The notes beneath the pieces are model-generated. The model did no database searches and was not told the origin of the DNA. It saw only the letters and a program-made list of their open reading frames with translations. This document shows, in pieces, positions 28,081 through 40,895 of a DNA stretch of 64,000 bases. Positions within the stretch are counted from its first letter, which is position 1; each line of letters starts with the position of its first letter. Made by a program: the position numbers and the translations under genes. Origin of the DNA: Wolbachia endosymbiont (group B) of Germaria angustata (lineage in GTDB: Bacteria; Pseudomonadota; Alphaproteobacteria; Rickettsiales; Anaplasmataceae); assembly GCF_964026725.1 (NCBI RefSeq), contig NZ_OZ034691.1:434001-498000 (forward strand). The letters are read 5' to 3'.

Positions 28081-31000
28081 TCAAGTTTTTTCATGTCTTT
28101 GTATGATAAGCAATGCCGGAGTAAAGAATAAAGTTAAGACCGTTGCAGCCAATATTCCACTTGCTATGGTTGCTGAAATATCAACCCACCACTGGCTTGA
28201 TGGAGCATCATATGTGATTTGTAGCGTAAAAAACTGATATTTAACCTAGTAATCATCGGTATTAAACCAAGAACTGTAGTTGCAACGGTAAGTAGTATTG
28301 GCCTGATGCGAGAAATTGAAGCGTTTATTATACATTGCTTAATGTTATTTTTGCGCACCTTAATTTGCTGATGAAAGGCATCAAGCAATAGTATATTATT
28401 ATTCACTATAATTCCTGCTAAAGCAATTATCCCCACTCCACACATGACAACTACAAAAACTTTCTGAATAAGAAAGAAAATGAAAAATACACATGTTGTT
28501 GATAAAAACACTGCTGTCATTACGATAAATGTATAGTATATGTTGTTAAACTGTGCCACTAGCACCAATATCATCAATGTAATTGCTAATATAAAAGCCT
28601 TTAATAAAAATGCTCCTGATTTTTGTTGATCTTCCTTGTCACCTTTGAAATCAATCTTTACTCCTTTACTACAGTCTTGAGTAATCGAATTTTGAATGAA
28701 CTTAACTCTTTCATCAACAAGATAGCCAGTATCAACGTCAGCAGAGATTGTTACTGTGCGTGATCCATCAATCCTACTTAGTTTATTTGCCTTTTTTTCG
28801 GGAACGTATTTCACTATGCTACTCATAGAATATGGTCCATTTGCTGTATTAATAAAAAGGTTATCTATAGTTTTCATGTTGCGATTCTTTCTGGGAAAGC
28901 GTAGTACAATATCAATTTCTTCATCTGTGTTATTTGGTCTATATTTTCCAATTAATACTCCATTTGTAACCATCTTTATAAAATCACCGATGGTTGCAAC
29001 ACTTACTCCAGAGCTTGTAGCCTTACTCTTATCAATACTCATATTCCACTCTATTTCAGGTGCTGATCTACTATCTTGAATATTTATAAATCCAGATGAA
29101 GGTTGGTCCATAATTTTTAGGATTTTCTCTACTACTGAATTCAAGTTGGATTCACTTCCGCTTAAGTTAATTTGTATTGGCTTGTCAGCTGATGGTCCTG
29201 ACTTTTGTTCCTGTACATCAATTATTACTCCTTTTATGTTTTGCACACTGCTCCTTATATCATTTAGTATTTGCTGAGCTTTGCGCCTGCAGCGCCAATC
29301 TACAAGTTCCAATTGAATTTTGGCAATAACGTTGTCTGAAAATTTTCCTGACCGAGCATAAAAAACATAAATTTCTTTTTCAACACCCAAAATACGTTCT
29401 TCTACTTTCTTAAGTATCAAATCTCGTTCTTTGGCTGATAAGCTTTCTTTTACTTTAACGCTGATTAAAATGTTATCTGAATCTACATTCGGAAAGAACT
29501 TTAATCCAGGACCAAAAGTAAAATATAATATACTAGACAAAAATAAAACAAATACAACAACACATACAAATTTTTTTGGGTGATCTAAGACTTTCTCTAA
29601 CATACGTACATAAGTTCTTATTATAAGCCCAGTATTTTTTACCTTACCACTTTCTATAGCACTCATTCTTATTATTTCTTTTTTTGAAGTTATTGAAGGT
29701 TTACCAAATATTGCACCAAGTGTTGGTATAAAAACTAAAGCCATAATTAGCGATCCAGTTAAAGTTAGAATTATTGTAATTGGTATGTACTGCATAAATT
29801 TACCGACTGTATCGGGCCAGAGTAACAGAGGGAAAAACACTGCTAATTTAGTCAATGTTGATGATAAAACTGGATAGAACATATCATGAACTGAGGTGCA
29901 AAAGGCTTCTACTTTATCCATGCCACAAATCATCTTTCTATCAGCATATTCGCTGATTACAATTGCATCATCAACCAGCATCCCAACTGCCATAATTAGA
30001 CTGAAGAGCACAACTATATTTAGAGTAATACCCATTAGGTAAAGAGCCATTATTCCTATGAGAAAGGAGCCAGGTATTGATAGTGCAACAAGAATAGCAG
30101 CCCTTGTTCCCATAAAGAGCATTATTATGGTTAGTATTAGTAATACGGCAAATATTATACCATTTTCCAAGTCTTCAAGCACATCACGTACATTTTTTGA
30201 CTGGTCATTCAAATAAACTACTTTTAAATTTTCAGGTAATTGATCTTTTGCTTTGTCCATTAAGTATTTTACTTGATTTACCGTGTCTATTATGTTTTTT
30301 CCATTACGTTTTGAAATTTCTAGTACAATGCTAGGTAGTCCATTAATACGAGCAAATCCTTGGTGATCTTCAAACTCAAGGTATACTTTTGCTATATCTT
30401 TGATTCTCAAAACTGCATCACTTTGAGATTTAATAGGAATATTCATAATATCTTCTATGTCTTTTAATAACCCTGATATTTTAATCGAATATTTACCGGT
30501 ATCGTTTTCTAGTGATCCTGCTCCTACCAATCTGTTGTTGTTTGATATAGCTTGAAATATCTCATTTGATTGAATGTTATATTTTGTTAGAACTGTGGGC
30601 TCAATTATAACTTCAACTGTTTCTTTACGCATACCTGCCACTTCAACTTTAAGAACATTTGGCAGAGATTCTATTTCTTTCTTTAGTTTGAGTGCTATTT
30701 CAGTTAAAGCTCTTTCCGGCAAATTACCAATCAAGCCAACGTTTAGTATCGGAAATAAGCTCAAGTTTATTTCATTGATTATCGGAGATTCTGCTTCAAT
30801 AGGTAATTTTGATTTTATGTTTAAAAGCTTTGAACAGACGTTATCAAGTACTTCTTTGTTATCATATTCTGTACCAAACTTAATTATCATGTGAGCACCG
30901 TCATTAGTTGCAAGTGCCTTTAGCTCTCTCACGCCCTCAATGGACCTTAGTTCATTTTCTATTGGAATAACTAATAACTTTTCACTATCCTCGACAGAAA

Positions 31001-31163
31001 TACCAGGAAACCCGACAAATACGCTAATTATAGGAATCTGTATATCAGGATTGCTTTCTCTTGGCATTTTTATATAAGTGTATGAGCCGAAGGTAAAAAT
31101 CACGATAAGCAATAATATTACTGTTCTATTCCTCTCTATAATTAAGCTTTTCATTCCGGACAT
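28081..31163 (-). pseudogene. RND efflux pump (AcrB/HAE-like), frameshifted near the C-terminus
   Basis: Inner-membrane proton-driven pump of the resistance-nodulation-division family. The first frame gives 999 residues from ATG 31163 to 28164. It has the N-terminal helix (RTVILLLIVIFTFGSYTYI), two large periplasmic loops, the VGMLVDDAIVISEYADRKM motif with the proton-relay Asp pair, and the second membrane half. After LGLIPMITRLNISF the frame is wrong. A missing T in the six-T run (28228-28233 on the plus strand) would restore LQITYDAPSSQWWVDISA, then a final membrane helix, ending at TGA 28081 with 1027 residues, the expected family length. The current frame loses the last helix and tail. 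No adaptor gene is adjacent. Confidence 0.88.
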
Positions 31164-31314
31164 ATACGTATTTACATCATATTATAGCTAAGATAAATTA
31201 TATATTAATTAATCCTTATATAGCTTTATGTAAATAATTAAAATTTTTATAATTTTGCAAGCGTAAGAAAATTTCTATATAATATGACTTTAGTATGGTA
31301 TTTGAGGGATTATT

Positions 31315-31992
31315 ATGGTAGCAGTTTTAAGTGTGACAGAAGGCAAGAATAAAGTGATCGTATCTGGGTTGGTTGGTGTTTCATCAACTTTAGTATTTTT
31401 AACAGTGATTCACATTGCTGCAAAGATAGCCATTATAGTTACTGCTGCTGCAGTTACTTACGCATTACTTTCATTGCTTAATAAAGCAGGAGCTAAGTCT
31501 GTTAAAACTGATGATATGTCAGAAGATGAAGGGTATAGCAGTGTTGATGAAGGTGAAGAAAAAGATACCGTAAAAGAACCAAAAAGAACTGAAACTGAGT
31601 TAGAAGAAGAAATAATAAGGAAAAGAGCACAAGAACGCATGGAGAAAGGATCACTTGGTGGCCCTATAAATGCGTTTGGCGAACCAATTCATGTGACTAT
31701 AGATGCTGAAAATAGCAATCCTGTTGATTATACAAAAACTATGGTAGTGCCTGAGAAAATTATTCTTGGCATGCCAGATGATAAAACTCTTACACAAAAT
31801 AGCTCTAGCTCTATAAAGAATCAGATGAAATCTCTTCCTGAACACATGGATGTATCTGGTAATCCACTTCCTGAGCAGCCACCAAGCAACCTTACCAATA
31901 TAGGGCCTAAGTCTAAAAGTACGCAGAAACTATCTGCTGCAGACTTGCTATTACGGTATGGGAATGTAAATAATGATGTGAGGAAAAAGTGA
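31315..31992 (+). CDS. Orphan membrane protein with acidic disordered tail
   Basis: 225 residues, not recognised as a known family. Two closely spaced hydrophobic segments lie near the N-terminus (about 15-33 and 35-56, LVGVSSTLVFLTVIHIAAKI then IIVTAAAVTYALLSLL). An acidic stretch (SEDEGYSSVDEGEEKD) and a long polar, Pro/Ser-rich tail with no predicted fold follow. A tataat-like box (ctatataatatg) lies about 40 bases upstream. The paired-helix plus soluble-tail design resembles bacterial inclusion-membrane-type proteins and recurs in this window. A host-interaction role is possible but only inferred. Confidence 0.7.
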   Translation: MVAVLSVTEGKNKVIVSGLVGVSSTLVFLTVIHIAAKIAIIVTAAAVTYALLSLLNKAGAKSVKTDDMSEDEGYSSVDEGEEKDTVKEPKRTETELEEEIIRKRAQERMEKGSLGGPINAFGEPIHVTIDAENSNPVDYTKTMVVPEKIILGMPDDKTLTQNSSSSIKNQMKSLPEHMDVSGNPLPEQPPSNLTNIGPKSKSTQKLSAADLLLRYGNVNNDVRKK

Positions 31993-32048
31993 TAGAATGG
32001 CTAATTACCTCAAAGGAGTTTAATGGGTTAGGGTTTAACAGGTAGTTG

Positions 32049-32786
32049 CTATATCAAACTCTCCATCTTATATTGAGGATCAGATGCAATGCCATACACT
32101 CTATTTGGCGGAGCAATTTTGTTCTCTATACCAAAAACTATACCTTCAATTATTGCTGTGAGTACTTTTTCAAGGTTACAATCTGCTCCAGGAACACGGT
32201 GCTCTAGGCGGCATCTTTTGGAATCGTTGCCAAAATAGGGGATTCTTATTGCAGCAGTTCTGTTATTCACTCCCCAACTAATCGTCGTTGGAGTATGAAT
32301 ATCTGGGTACTGAAATCTTAAATATGAATCATCATTTGGAGCAAAAAACAACATATGTTTTTTCATCATTGCACATAATCCACCTATGCTGTGAATCAGG
32401 TAGTCACTATATTTTTGCTTCTTGCCATAAAATAAGTTATTATTATTTGAATCCATGAGGCTAACATGTACATTTAGTGCGCTGCCTGCTCTATCCAAAT
32501 AAGGTTTTGCTTTAAAAGAAACATTACCATCGAACTCTTGTGCTGTTCCAATCAGTAATTGTTTTGCCAACTCAAAATGCATAATTAAATTATCAGAGCT
32601 CGTATAACAGTCACTTTTTATTTCATATTGGTTTAAAGAACTCTCTTTTTCACAAAAAAATCCAAGAGAAGCTATTTTATTTTTGATGCTATTCAGAAAT
32701 AAATATTCTTTTTTTATTCCCTCAGTGTAAAACTCCAGTTCAATACCGAATACAGTATTATGACTCAAATTACTTAATATAATCAC
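32049..32786 (-). CDS. Glutamine synthetase-like protein, catalytic core only
   Basis: 245 residues matching the catalytic barrel of glutamine synthetases. The first metal-binding strand is FGIELEFY. The ammonia/substrate segment is GSALNVHVSLMDS, with its His. The ATP-binding block is TPTTISWGVNNRTAAIRIP and the Arg/Glu site is RLEHRVPGADCN. The N-terminal beta-grasp domain (about 100 residues) and the C-terminal third of ordinary GlnA (about 450 residues) are absent. The start at 32786 is the first usable one. The metal and nucleotide residues remain, so it may act on another acid or amine substrate, or be a remnant. Its substrate is unknown. Confidence 0.75.
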   Translation of the reverse strand: MIILSNLSHNTVFGIELEFYTEGIKKEYLFLNSIKNKIASLGFFCEKESSLNQYEIKSDCYTSSDNLIMHFELAKQLLIGTAQEFDGNVSFKAKPYLDRAGSALNVHVSLMDSNNNNLFYGKKQKYSDYLIHSIGGLCAMMKKHMLFFAPNDDSYLRFQYPDIHTPTTISWGVNNRTAAIRIPYFGNDSKRCRLEHRVPGADCNLEKVLTAIIEGIVFGIENKIAPPNRVYGIASDPQYKMESLI

Positions 32787-33112
32787 AAATTTACTTCAAT
32801 AAATTTATACTAAATCAGCTATATTTATACAAGTACTTTACTTATTTATCAGTAAATTTAATATCTTATTTATACATAATATATTACTATTTTTTAATAA
32901 CATACTTCTAATCCTCGGTACAAGCGACATTTACAAATTGATTGTTTTTATTTCAAAAAAATGATCAATTTTAGTGCTTTTATACTCTTTACAACTCGTC
33001 AAAAAATCCTCATAATTTTAGATATGTATTAAGTAGTGTTAGCTTTTTATCTTACAGTAAGCTATTGATTATCTTGCATCTTTCTGATTATTGTTCTTTC
33101 TTGGTGTGGTAT
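32787..33112. other. Intergenic region upstream of dnaA
   Basis: A very AT-rich region of 326 bases between the divergent glutamine synthetase-like gene and dnaA. No copy of the DnaA box ttatncaca was found by eye, so it is not called a replication origin. In Wolbachia the origin is reported to lie away from dnaA. It presumably carries the dnaA promoter. Confidence 0.45.
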
Positions 33113-34495
33113 ATGAACTTAACTAACCCTAAGGTTTCTACTATGTTTTTTGATCAGATTATTACAGTAACGGACCACAATGTTACTTGGGAAAAAATCC
33201 AAAATTATCTCCATAATCTCTATGGAGAAGCAACATATAACAGCTGGCTGAGTTCACTAAGATTTATCAGCAACAGAAATGGAGAAGTTTTGTTGTCTGT
33301 ACCAACAAGATTTATAAAGGAGTGGATTACAGTTCACTACATGGAAAAAATATTGTCATTATGGCAAAGCGAAGATCAAAGTGTATGTTCTATTGATATT
33401 CAATTAATTGAAGAAAGAAATTCAAATTCTAATACGATACTAAAAAATAGAGAGGAAAATAATCATAATCTTGGTTCACCACTAGATACCAGATTCACTT
33501 TTGATAATTTTGTGGTAGGAAAGTCAAATGAGTTAGCATTTACAGCGGCAAAGCGTGTAGCGGAATCTATAGATCCAATATCAGGAAGCAACCCTTTATT
33601 TCTATATGGTGGAGTGGGACTTGGTAAAACACATTTAATGCATGCTATAGCTTGGGACATAGTCAATTCTCCGTCAGCAAAAAGAAAAGTGGTATATTTA
33701 TCAGCAGAGAAATTTATGTATCAATATATTACGGCGCTGCGGAGCAAAGATATTATGTTATTTAAAGAGCAATTTAGATCAGTAGATGTATTGATGGTAG
33801 ATGATGTGCAATTTATCAGTGGTAAAGATAGTACACAAGAAGAATTTTTTCACACTTTCAATGCATTGATAGACCAAAATAAACAATTGGTTATATCAGC
33901 TGATAGGTCTCCTAGTGATCTTGATGGAGTAGAAGAAAGAATAAAATCACGACTTGGTTGGGGATTAGTTGCAGATATTAATGAAACAACTTTTGAATTA
34001 AGACTTGGTATATTGCAGGCGAAAGTGGAACGAATGAATATGTATGTTCCAAAGGATGTCCTAGAATTTTTGGCAAGGAATATAAAATCCAATATAAGAG
34101 AACTAGAAGGAGCATTAAATAAGGTTGCTCATACCTCTTTAATTGGAAGAAGCATGACAGTAGAATCAGCTAGTGAGACCCTAATTGATCTTCTTAGGTC
34201 AAATCATAGGTCAATCACAATAGAAGAAATACAGAAAAAAATAGCTGAATTTTTCAATATAAAGATTGCAGATATGCAATCTAATAGAAGGCTCCGCAGT
34301 CTTGCGAGGCCGAGACAAATAGCTATGTATTTCGCAAAGAAGTTTACGCAAAAAAGTTTACCAGATATTGGAAGAAATTTTGGTGGTAGAGATCATGCTA
34401 CTGTTATACACGCAGTCAAACAAGTGGAAAATTTCATAAGAACTGACCCAAAATTTGCTGATGAAATCAATCGATTAAAAAAGATGTTTAAGTAG
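33113..34495 (+). CDS. dnaA: Chromosomal replication initiator DnaA
   Basis: AAA+ initiator that melts the replication origin. The ATG at 33113 ([15 protein letters not shown]) gives 460 residues; an upstream in-frame TTG (33065) and a second ATG (33143) are alternatives. Domain I lies at about 25-90. The AAA+ core has [16 protein letters not shown], Walker [15 protein letters not shown] and Walker [15 protein letters not shown]. The C-terminal DNA-binding domain has the signature [15 protein letters not shown]. Confidence 0.97.
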   Translation: MNLTNPKVSTMFFDQIITVTDHNVTWEKIQNYLHNLYGEATYNSWLSSLRFISNRNGEVLLSVPTRFIKEWITVHYMEKILSLWQSEDQSVCSIDIQLIEERNSNSNTILKNREENNHNLGSPLDTRFTFDNFVVGKSNELAFTAAKRVAESIDPISGSNPLFLYGGVGLGKTHLMHAIAWDIVNSPSAKRKVVYLSAEKFMYQYITALRSKDIMLFKEQFRSVDVLMVDDVQFISGKDSTQEEFFHTFNALIDQNKQLVISADRSPSDLDGVEERIKSRLGWGLVADINETTFELRLGILQAKVERMNMYVPKDVLEFLARNIKSNIRELEGALNKVAHTSLIGRSMTVESASETLIDLLRSNHRSITIEEIQKKIAEFFNIKIADMQSNRRLRSLARPRQIAMYFAKKFTQKSLPDIGRNFGGRDHATVIHAVKQVENFIRTDPKFADEINRLKKMFK

Positions 34496-34652
34496 CACTT
34501 TATTAATGACAACCAGGCTGTTTTCATTTTTTTGATCAAATATCTTTTTCAAGTAGATTAAGTAAATCAAAGATCATTATTAGTATAAGCTAAGAGAAAA
34601 TAGCTAGTCGATTGCTTAAAAAGTATATAAAATCACAATTTAAGTAGGAAAT

Positions 34653-35528
34653 ATGGCAATTAGACTTATTCCAGATAATCTTGATATAAGATTTAGTAAA
34701 TATAGAAATTTGACAGCACTTGTTAGCGTTATTCTTATCATTTTTTCAATGCTTACTTTTATGCTGCGTGGAATGAATTTAGGTATAGACTTTACAGGTG
34801 GAATTTTGATAGAGATAAAATCTTCAAGCAAGGATGATGCTATTCTCGGTATATTAAAAGAGAGTGGATTTACGATACAGAGTTCAAAAGCTGGTAATAA
34901 CTTAGTTGTGCGGTTTAAAGATGAGGGAGATGAAGATAAAATTAAAAAGGTTAAAAGTATATTAGAAAGCAAATTAGGTAATTTAGTAACTTATCGTAAA
35001 ATAGATTATGTTGGTCCACAAATAGGCTCAACGCAGATATTTGAAGGGATATCAGCCATGTTAATTGCAATTATTGGAATATTTTTTTATGTTTGGCTTA
35101 GATTTAACTGGCAGTGTGGACTTGGTGGAATAATGGCACTGATCCATGATGTGATTTTAACTCTTGGCTTTATCAGCTTAACGAGTATTGAGTTTAATAT
35201 TTCATCAGTTGCAGCTCTACTTACCGTGATTGGCTATTCAATCAATAATTCAGTGGTTATATACGATCGGATTCGAGAGTATAAAAAAAATAGAAAAGAT
35301 GTAGAAATGGATGAAATAGTTGATGCTAGCATTAATTCTACACTATTTCGTACTATGTTAACTTCAGGTACTACTCTTCTTGCTGCTCTTCCTTTAGTGC
35401 TGATTTGTACAGGTGTGGTCAGAGACTTCTGCTTAATCATTTCTTTTGGCATTGCAATTGGCACCTGTTCCGCAATATTTATCTCTGCTCCTATATTGAC
35501 CTGCAGAGCGTTGATAAGTAGAGTATAG
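34653..35528 (+). CDS. secF: Protein translocase subunit SecF
   Basis: Membrane subunit of the SecDF complex, which uses the proton gradient to help export proteins through SecYEG. It has 291 residues and six membrane helices. The first periplasmic loop carries the [15 protein letters not shown] motif. The core has [22 protein letters not shown] and [19 protein letters not shown]. The secD partner is not adjacent, which is common in reduced Rickettsiales genomes. Confidence 0.95.
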   Translation: MAIRLIPDNLDIRFSKYRNLTALVSVILIIFSMLTFMLRGMNLGIDFTGGILIEIKSSSKDDAILGILKESGFTIQSSKAGNNLVVRFKDEGDEDKIKKVKSILESKLGNLVTYRKIDYVGPQIGSTQIFEGISAMLIAIIGIFFYVWLRFNWQCGLGGIMALIHDVILTLGFISLTSIEFNISSVAALLTVIGYSINNSVVIYDRIREYKKNRKDVEMDEIVDASINSTLFRTMLTSGTTLLAALPLVLICTGVVRDFCLIISFGIAIGTCSAIFISAPILTCRALISRV

Positions 35529-35533
35529 AACGT

Positions 35534-36058
35534 TTAACTACGATATAATATTAGCTTATTATCCCTAATAGTGAAATAAAAATATCTCAAAAAGCTCATA
35601 CCAAGTAATGAATGGGACATAGAGTGAGTATTAACACTAGCGTGCACATCATTAATTAAAAAATTTCCTATTTTAACTTGAGGTATTTGAACCACTCCAG
35701 CTTTTATTTGACCTTTTGCAGTTTCATATATTTTAAAGTCTTGAATGTTTTGTAAGTTAATACCAGCATGTAACGCATCTTTTTGCGATAGAACAATATC
35801 AGTTGCTCCGGTATCAAGCAAAAACGTTATATTACGATCATTGACTTGAGCTTGAATATAAAAATGTCCATCGTATGACTTTGTAAATTCGATACTTCTG
35901 CCATTTTGAACCCTTCCTTTGTACGGTAGAAAAGTGCTCAGAAACCTATTGCTTAGTTTATCTCCTTGTGAATCAATAAACATTGCTGTAATAACTATTA
36001 TCAGTAGCCAAATAACTAGATTTGTTGCTGCATTCATATTATTAAAATTTGAAGCCAT
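35534..36058 (-). CDS. Retropepsin-like aspartic protease, membrane anchored
   Basis: 174-residue protein with one N-terminal membrane helix (about 13-29, LVIWLLIIVITAMFI) and a periplasmic domain. It carries the retroviral-type active-site motif FLLDTGATDIVLS and a later SLLGMSFLRYF segment. This matches the clan AA aspartic protease family widespread in alphaproteobacteria (TIGR02281-like). Only one Asp-Thr-Gly is present, so it must dimerise. The substrate is unknown. It is convergent with secF, with five bases between the stop codons. Confidence 0.85.
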   Translation of the reverse strand: MASNFNNMNAATNLVIWLLIIVITAMFIDSQGDKLSNRFLSTFLPYKGRVQNGRSIEFTKSYDGHFYIQAQVNDRNITFLLDTGATDIVLSQKDALHAGINLQNIQDFKIYETAKGQIKAGVVQIPQVKIGNFLINDVHASVNTHSMSHSLLGMSFLRYFYFTIRDNKLILYRS

Positions 36059-36105
36059 AAGAGTAAATTTTTAAGATTAGCGTTAAAAGCTGTTATTAAA
36101 AATAA

Positions 36106-38286
<2,181 letters not shown>

Positions 38287-38287
<1 letters not shown>

Positions 38288-38769
38288 TGGAGGAAAAACC
38301 AGTAGATAAAAAGTGGCGCATAAAAAGAAGTACGGCAAGATTTCTTGCTGTACAAATTGCTTATTCAAATATTTTTGTAAGTTACAACAAAAGCACTTTT
38401 AAATTGGAAAATTGTGAGCTTAAGGACTACATAAGTACGTTGAAAGATATATTTGAATGTGAAGAATTTGAACATCAGTTCTTAGAAAACTTGTTATGTA
38501 AGGTTATAAAAAGCAGTGAAGAATATGATAAAATAATAGAGTCTTATTTACACCCAAGCTGGTCACTTTCACGGTTAAATCTTATAAGCTTATCTATTTT
38601 GCGTATTGCAGTATGTGAGTTAATTGATTTTGATACACCAGCACCAATTGTTATTAATGAATATACTAACATTGCATCTGATTTACTTGATGCTCCAAAC
38701 AAAATTGGCTTTATTAATGGGTTGTTAGATAAGGTAAAGGATGCAGTCAGACTAAATAAAAATCCTTAG
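38287..38769 (+). CDS. nusB: Transcription antitermination factor NusB
   Basis: All-helical RNA-binding factor that joins NusE in rRNA antitermination complexes. It has 160 residues. The [17 protein letters not shown] start and the C-terminal [28 protein letters not shown] block (split here only by wording) are typical. The ribH-nusB pairing is a common gene order. It ends 14 bases before a MITE-like element. Confidence 0.93.
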
Positions 38770-38783
38770 TAACTTCTCGTAAG

Positions 38784-39058
38784 GTATTCGTTCAGTAGGG
38801 TGGAAAAATAAGATAGAAAAGACAGCTATAGAAATAAATGGTGTTATCCAATATGATGGCAGTGCTCCTTTTTCTGTCATCCCAGTGCTTTACACTGGGA
38901 TCGAGATTGCAAGTAATGCATTCGGTTTGGTAAGTATGGATTTTGCGTTATAGAATGAAACACTTTTGGTAAAGAAAACTGGATCCCAGTGTAAAGCACT
39001 GGGATGACACCACTTTTGCTTCGATATTTACACATTAGTCATGCATCTGAACGGATAC
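38784..39058. mobile_element. MITE-like element with inverted ends (copy 2)
   Basis: 275 bp from gtattcgttcag to ctgaacggatac, which are inverted repeats with one mismatch. The first 60 bases (gggtggaaaaataagatagaa and on) and the last 60 (cttttgcttcgatatttaca and on) closely match copy 1 at 22721-22883. The middle, which carries cccagtg palindromes, is longer here. No coding capacity and no clear target duplication were seen. Confidence 0.75.
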
Positions 39059-39146
39059 TTTGAGATAGCTTCTATAATAAGCTTAAATAACTAACACTAA
39101 AAAATGAAGGGCAGACTTATTTAGTCTACCCCTTTTATACTTAGTT

Positions 39147-39795
39147 TTATAATGATCTTTCGTTCTTTTGTTGTTCAGCTTCTGGTGATTTAACACTTGA
39201 GCTTGGCTCAAGTTTAGTGATGAGTTCTTTAGGACCATTTTCTTCAGAGCCTAAACTTAACGTTTCTAACTCTTTTTTATATTCAGGTATTAATTCATAC
39301 TCACCTTTATCATTTTTTTCCTAATGAATTTATCTTTAATAATCCATTATTGTTATCCATTTCCTTACTTATAGCAGTAATGTAGTAACTTTTACTTCCT
39401 AAGCTAAAATATATAAGATACTCATCGGGGATAACACTGCCATCTGGCTTCTTATTTCGGTTGTGTTTTTTGATATACTCAAAACCTTCATCTTTTACTT
39501 TCACAAATAGATCTCCTTCACAACTTTTAATAACAATTCTTGGAGCTTTAAGCTCAGATATTTCATTGTTTTTGATGATGGAATATATTGCTAAACTAGC
39601 CAGTGCAACAGCAGCAAATGCTAAAACACTTATTCCAAGTGGTGTAGCTGCAAAAACTGCAATTGGTGCTAAAAGCGAAGTTGAAGACACCCAATACGGT
39701 GTTGAAAGTGCTACTGCTGTGCCTATAACATACAGAGAAGTAAGCGCTACAATTGCAATGTTTGTTTTATGACGGTGGGTTTTTAAAATTGACAT
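39147..39795 (-). pseudogene. Small two-helix membrane protein, frameshifted
   Basis: From ATG 39795, with an aagagg ribosome site, the frame gives 161 residues. Two hydrophobic stretches lie at about 14-30 and 41-73 (IAVFAATPLGISVLAFAAVA), followed by a compact soluble domain. The frame stops at 39310 just after a seven-A run (plus-strand T 39313-39319). With one A removed it continues GEYELIPEYKKELETLS, then a polar tail, to TAA 39147, giving 215 residues. The downstream tail has no stops, so the break is recent, or an error. No family was recognised. The layout resembles the other paired-helix orphan proteins here. Confidence 0.65.
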
Positions 39796-39814
39796 AATTT
39801 CCTCTTAAAATAAG

Positions 39815-39843
39815 TTAATAATATATTAATATTATATATTAAA
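39815..39843. promoter_or_regulatory. AT-rich palindromic motif upstream of the 39.8 kb gene
   Basis: The core attaatattatat with its palindromic surround lies just upstream of the start at 39795. A very similar attaatattatattaat occurs at 45834-45850, just upstream of the WASP-like gene. It could be a shared promoter or operator, or merely A/T-rich DNA. Confidence 0.3.
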
Positions 39844-39874
39844 AAATCAATACAGTCAACTTACATATAAAAAA

Positions 39875-40336
39875 CTACCTACCGCTTGAGCCAAAGCCCC
39901 CTTCATTGCGGACGGTTTCTTCTGTGCAGAATTCTTCTCTGTCATCCCAAATTACCTGAGATACAGGAGTGATGAGGATTTGTGCGATTCTATTTCCTCT
40001 TTTTATTTCATATGGCTGATTACTTAGATTGATTAGGCAAACTTTAACTTCACCTCGATAATCGGAGTCTATAGTGCCCGGAGAATTTAAGACAGTGATT
40101 CCATGTTTTGCAGCAAGCCCAGAACGTGGGCGTACTTGTCCTTCAAAACCGTTTGGTATTGCAATCACAATGCCAGTTGGAATAAGTAACCTTTCAAGTG
40201 GATTTAAAATAACAGAGTTGTCCAGTGCGGCATAAAGATCCATGCCAGCACTCTGCGTAGTTGCATAACATGGAAGAGACAAGTCTTCTCCGTGTGATAA
40301 CTTTTTTATTTCTACTTTAATTTTGTCTCTTTGCAT
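39875..40336 (-). CDS. dut: dUTP diphosphatase
   Basis: Trimeric dUTPase that keeps uracil out of DNA and makes dUMP for thymidylate synthesis. It has 153 residues. All five motifs are visible: AGMDLYAAL, RPRSGLAAKHGI, GTIDSDYRGEVKV with its catalytic Asp, RGNRIAQ, and the C-terminal arm NEGGFGSSGR that closes over the substrate. Confidence 0.96.
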   Translation of the reverse strand: MQRDKIKVEIKKLSHGEDLSLPCYATTQSAGMDLYAALDNSVILNPLERLLIPTGIVIAIPNGFEGQVRPRSGLAAKHGITVLNSPGTIDSDYRGEVKVCLINLSNQPYEIKRGNRIAQILITPVSQVIWDDREEFCTEETVRNEGGFGSSGR

Positions 40337-40895
40337 TTTTATTCACCAGTTATGAAAATTTGATTGTAGCATGTAAATTATGCCTGTAAAAGATAAGAAA
40401 ACTACTTGACAAATATTGCCAACTTTCCTTATTATGACATTAAGGGTATTTATGACTCAAAACTTGTTTTTGACCTGCAGGCTCAATAACAAAAATTCAG
40501 TAAAAAACTTAAGGTACTTATTGGCGGATTACATAAAATTATAGCGGCTGCATGTCTTTTTTATTTTTTCTACATTCAGCCAAAACGCGCTTATTTTAAG
40601 CGTTAGCACATTATTACAGCGCCAGTTTAAATTATTATAGGGTCAAACTCACTAAGTGGGGATCCTTTTGCCTTTTTTATAATTAGTAAATTTATTAATA
40701 TTTTGGATTAGTGAGGAGTCCTATAGAGATAGCACTTGATGCTGGAATCCAGCCTTTCTGCAATCTCATCGAAAACGTTGTACCACCCTTTCTATGCTAG
40801 TTTGCTTGTGAGCAACATGGATCCCAGTGTCTGGGCATGGGATAACACCATCTGTTGTACCTGCAAATTGCAATCTTCGTAACCGTATCTGTGAG
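40337..40895. other. Intergenic region with a hairpin and palindromic repeats
   Basis: 559 bases without a supported gene. Near 40588-40602 a cgctta-ttt-taagcg hairpin is present. From about 40735 to 40860 there are 'cagt' palindrome remnants (ggatcccagtgtctgggcat) of the dispersed family. A GTG-initiated extension of the next gene into this repeat (40827) is not credible. The rest is unassigned. Confidence 0.5.

Noticed and set aside
32787..33112. Possible replication origin next to dnaA
   Set aside because: No DnaA box of the ttatncaca type was seen, and the Wolbachia origin is reported away from dnaA.
40827..40895. GTG-initiated N-terminal extension of the DUF3168-like gene
   Set aside because: The extension is read through a dispersed palindromic repeat; the ATG at 40896 starts the family-like sequence.
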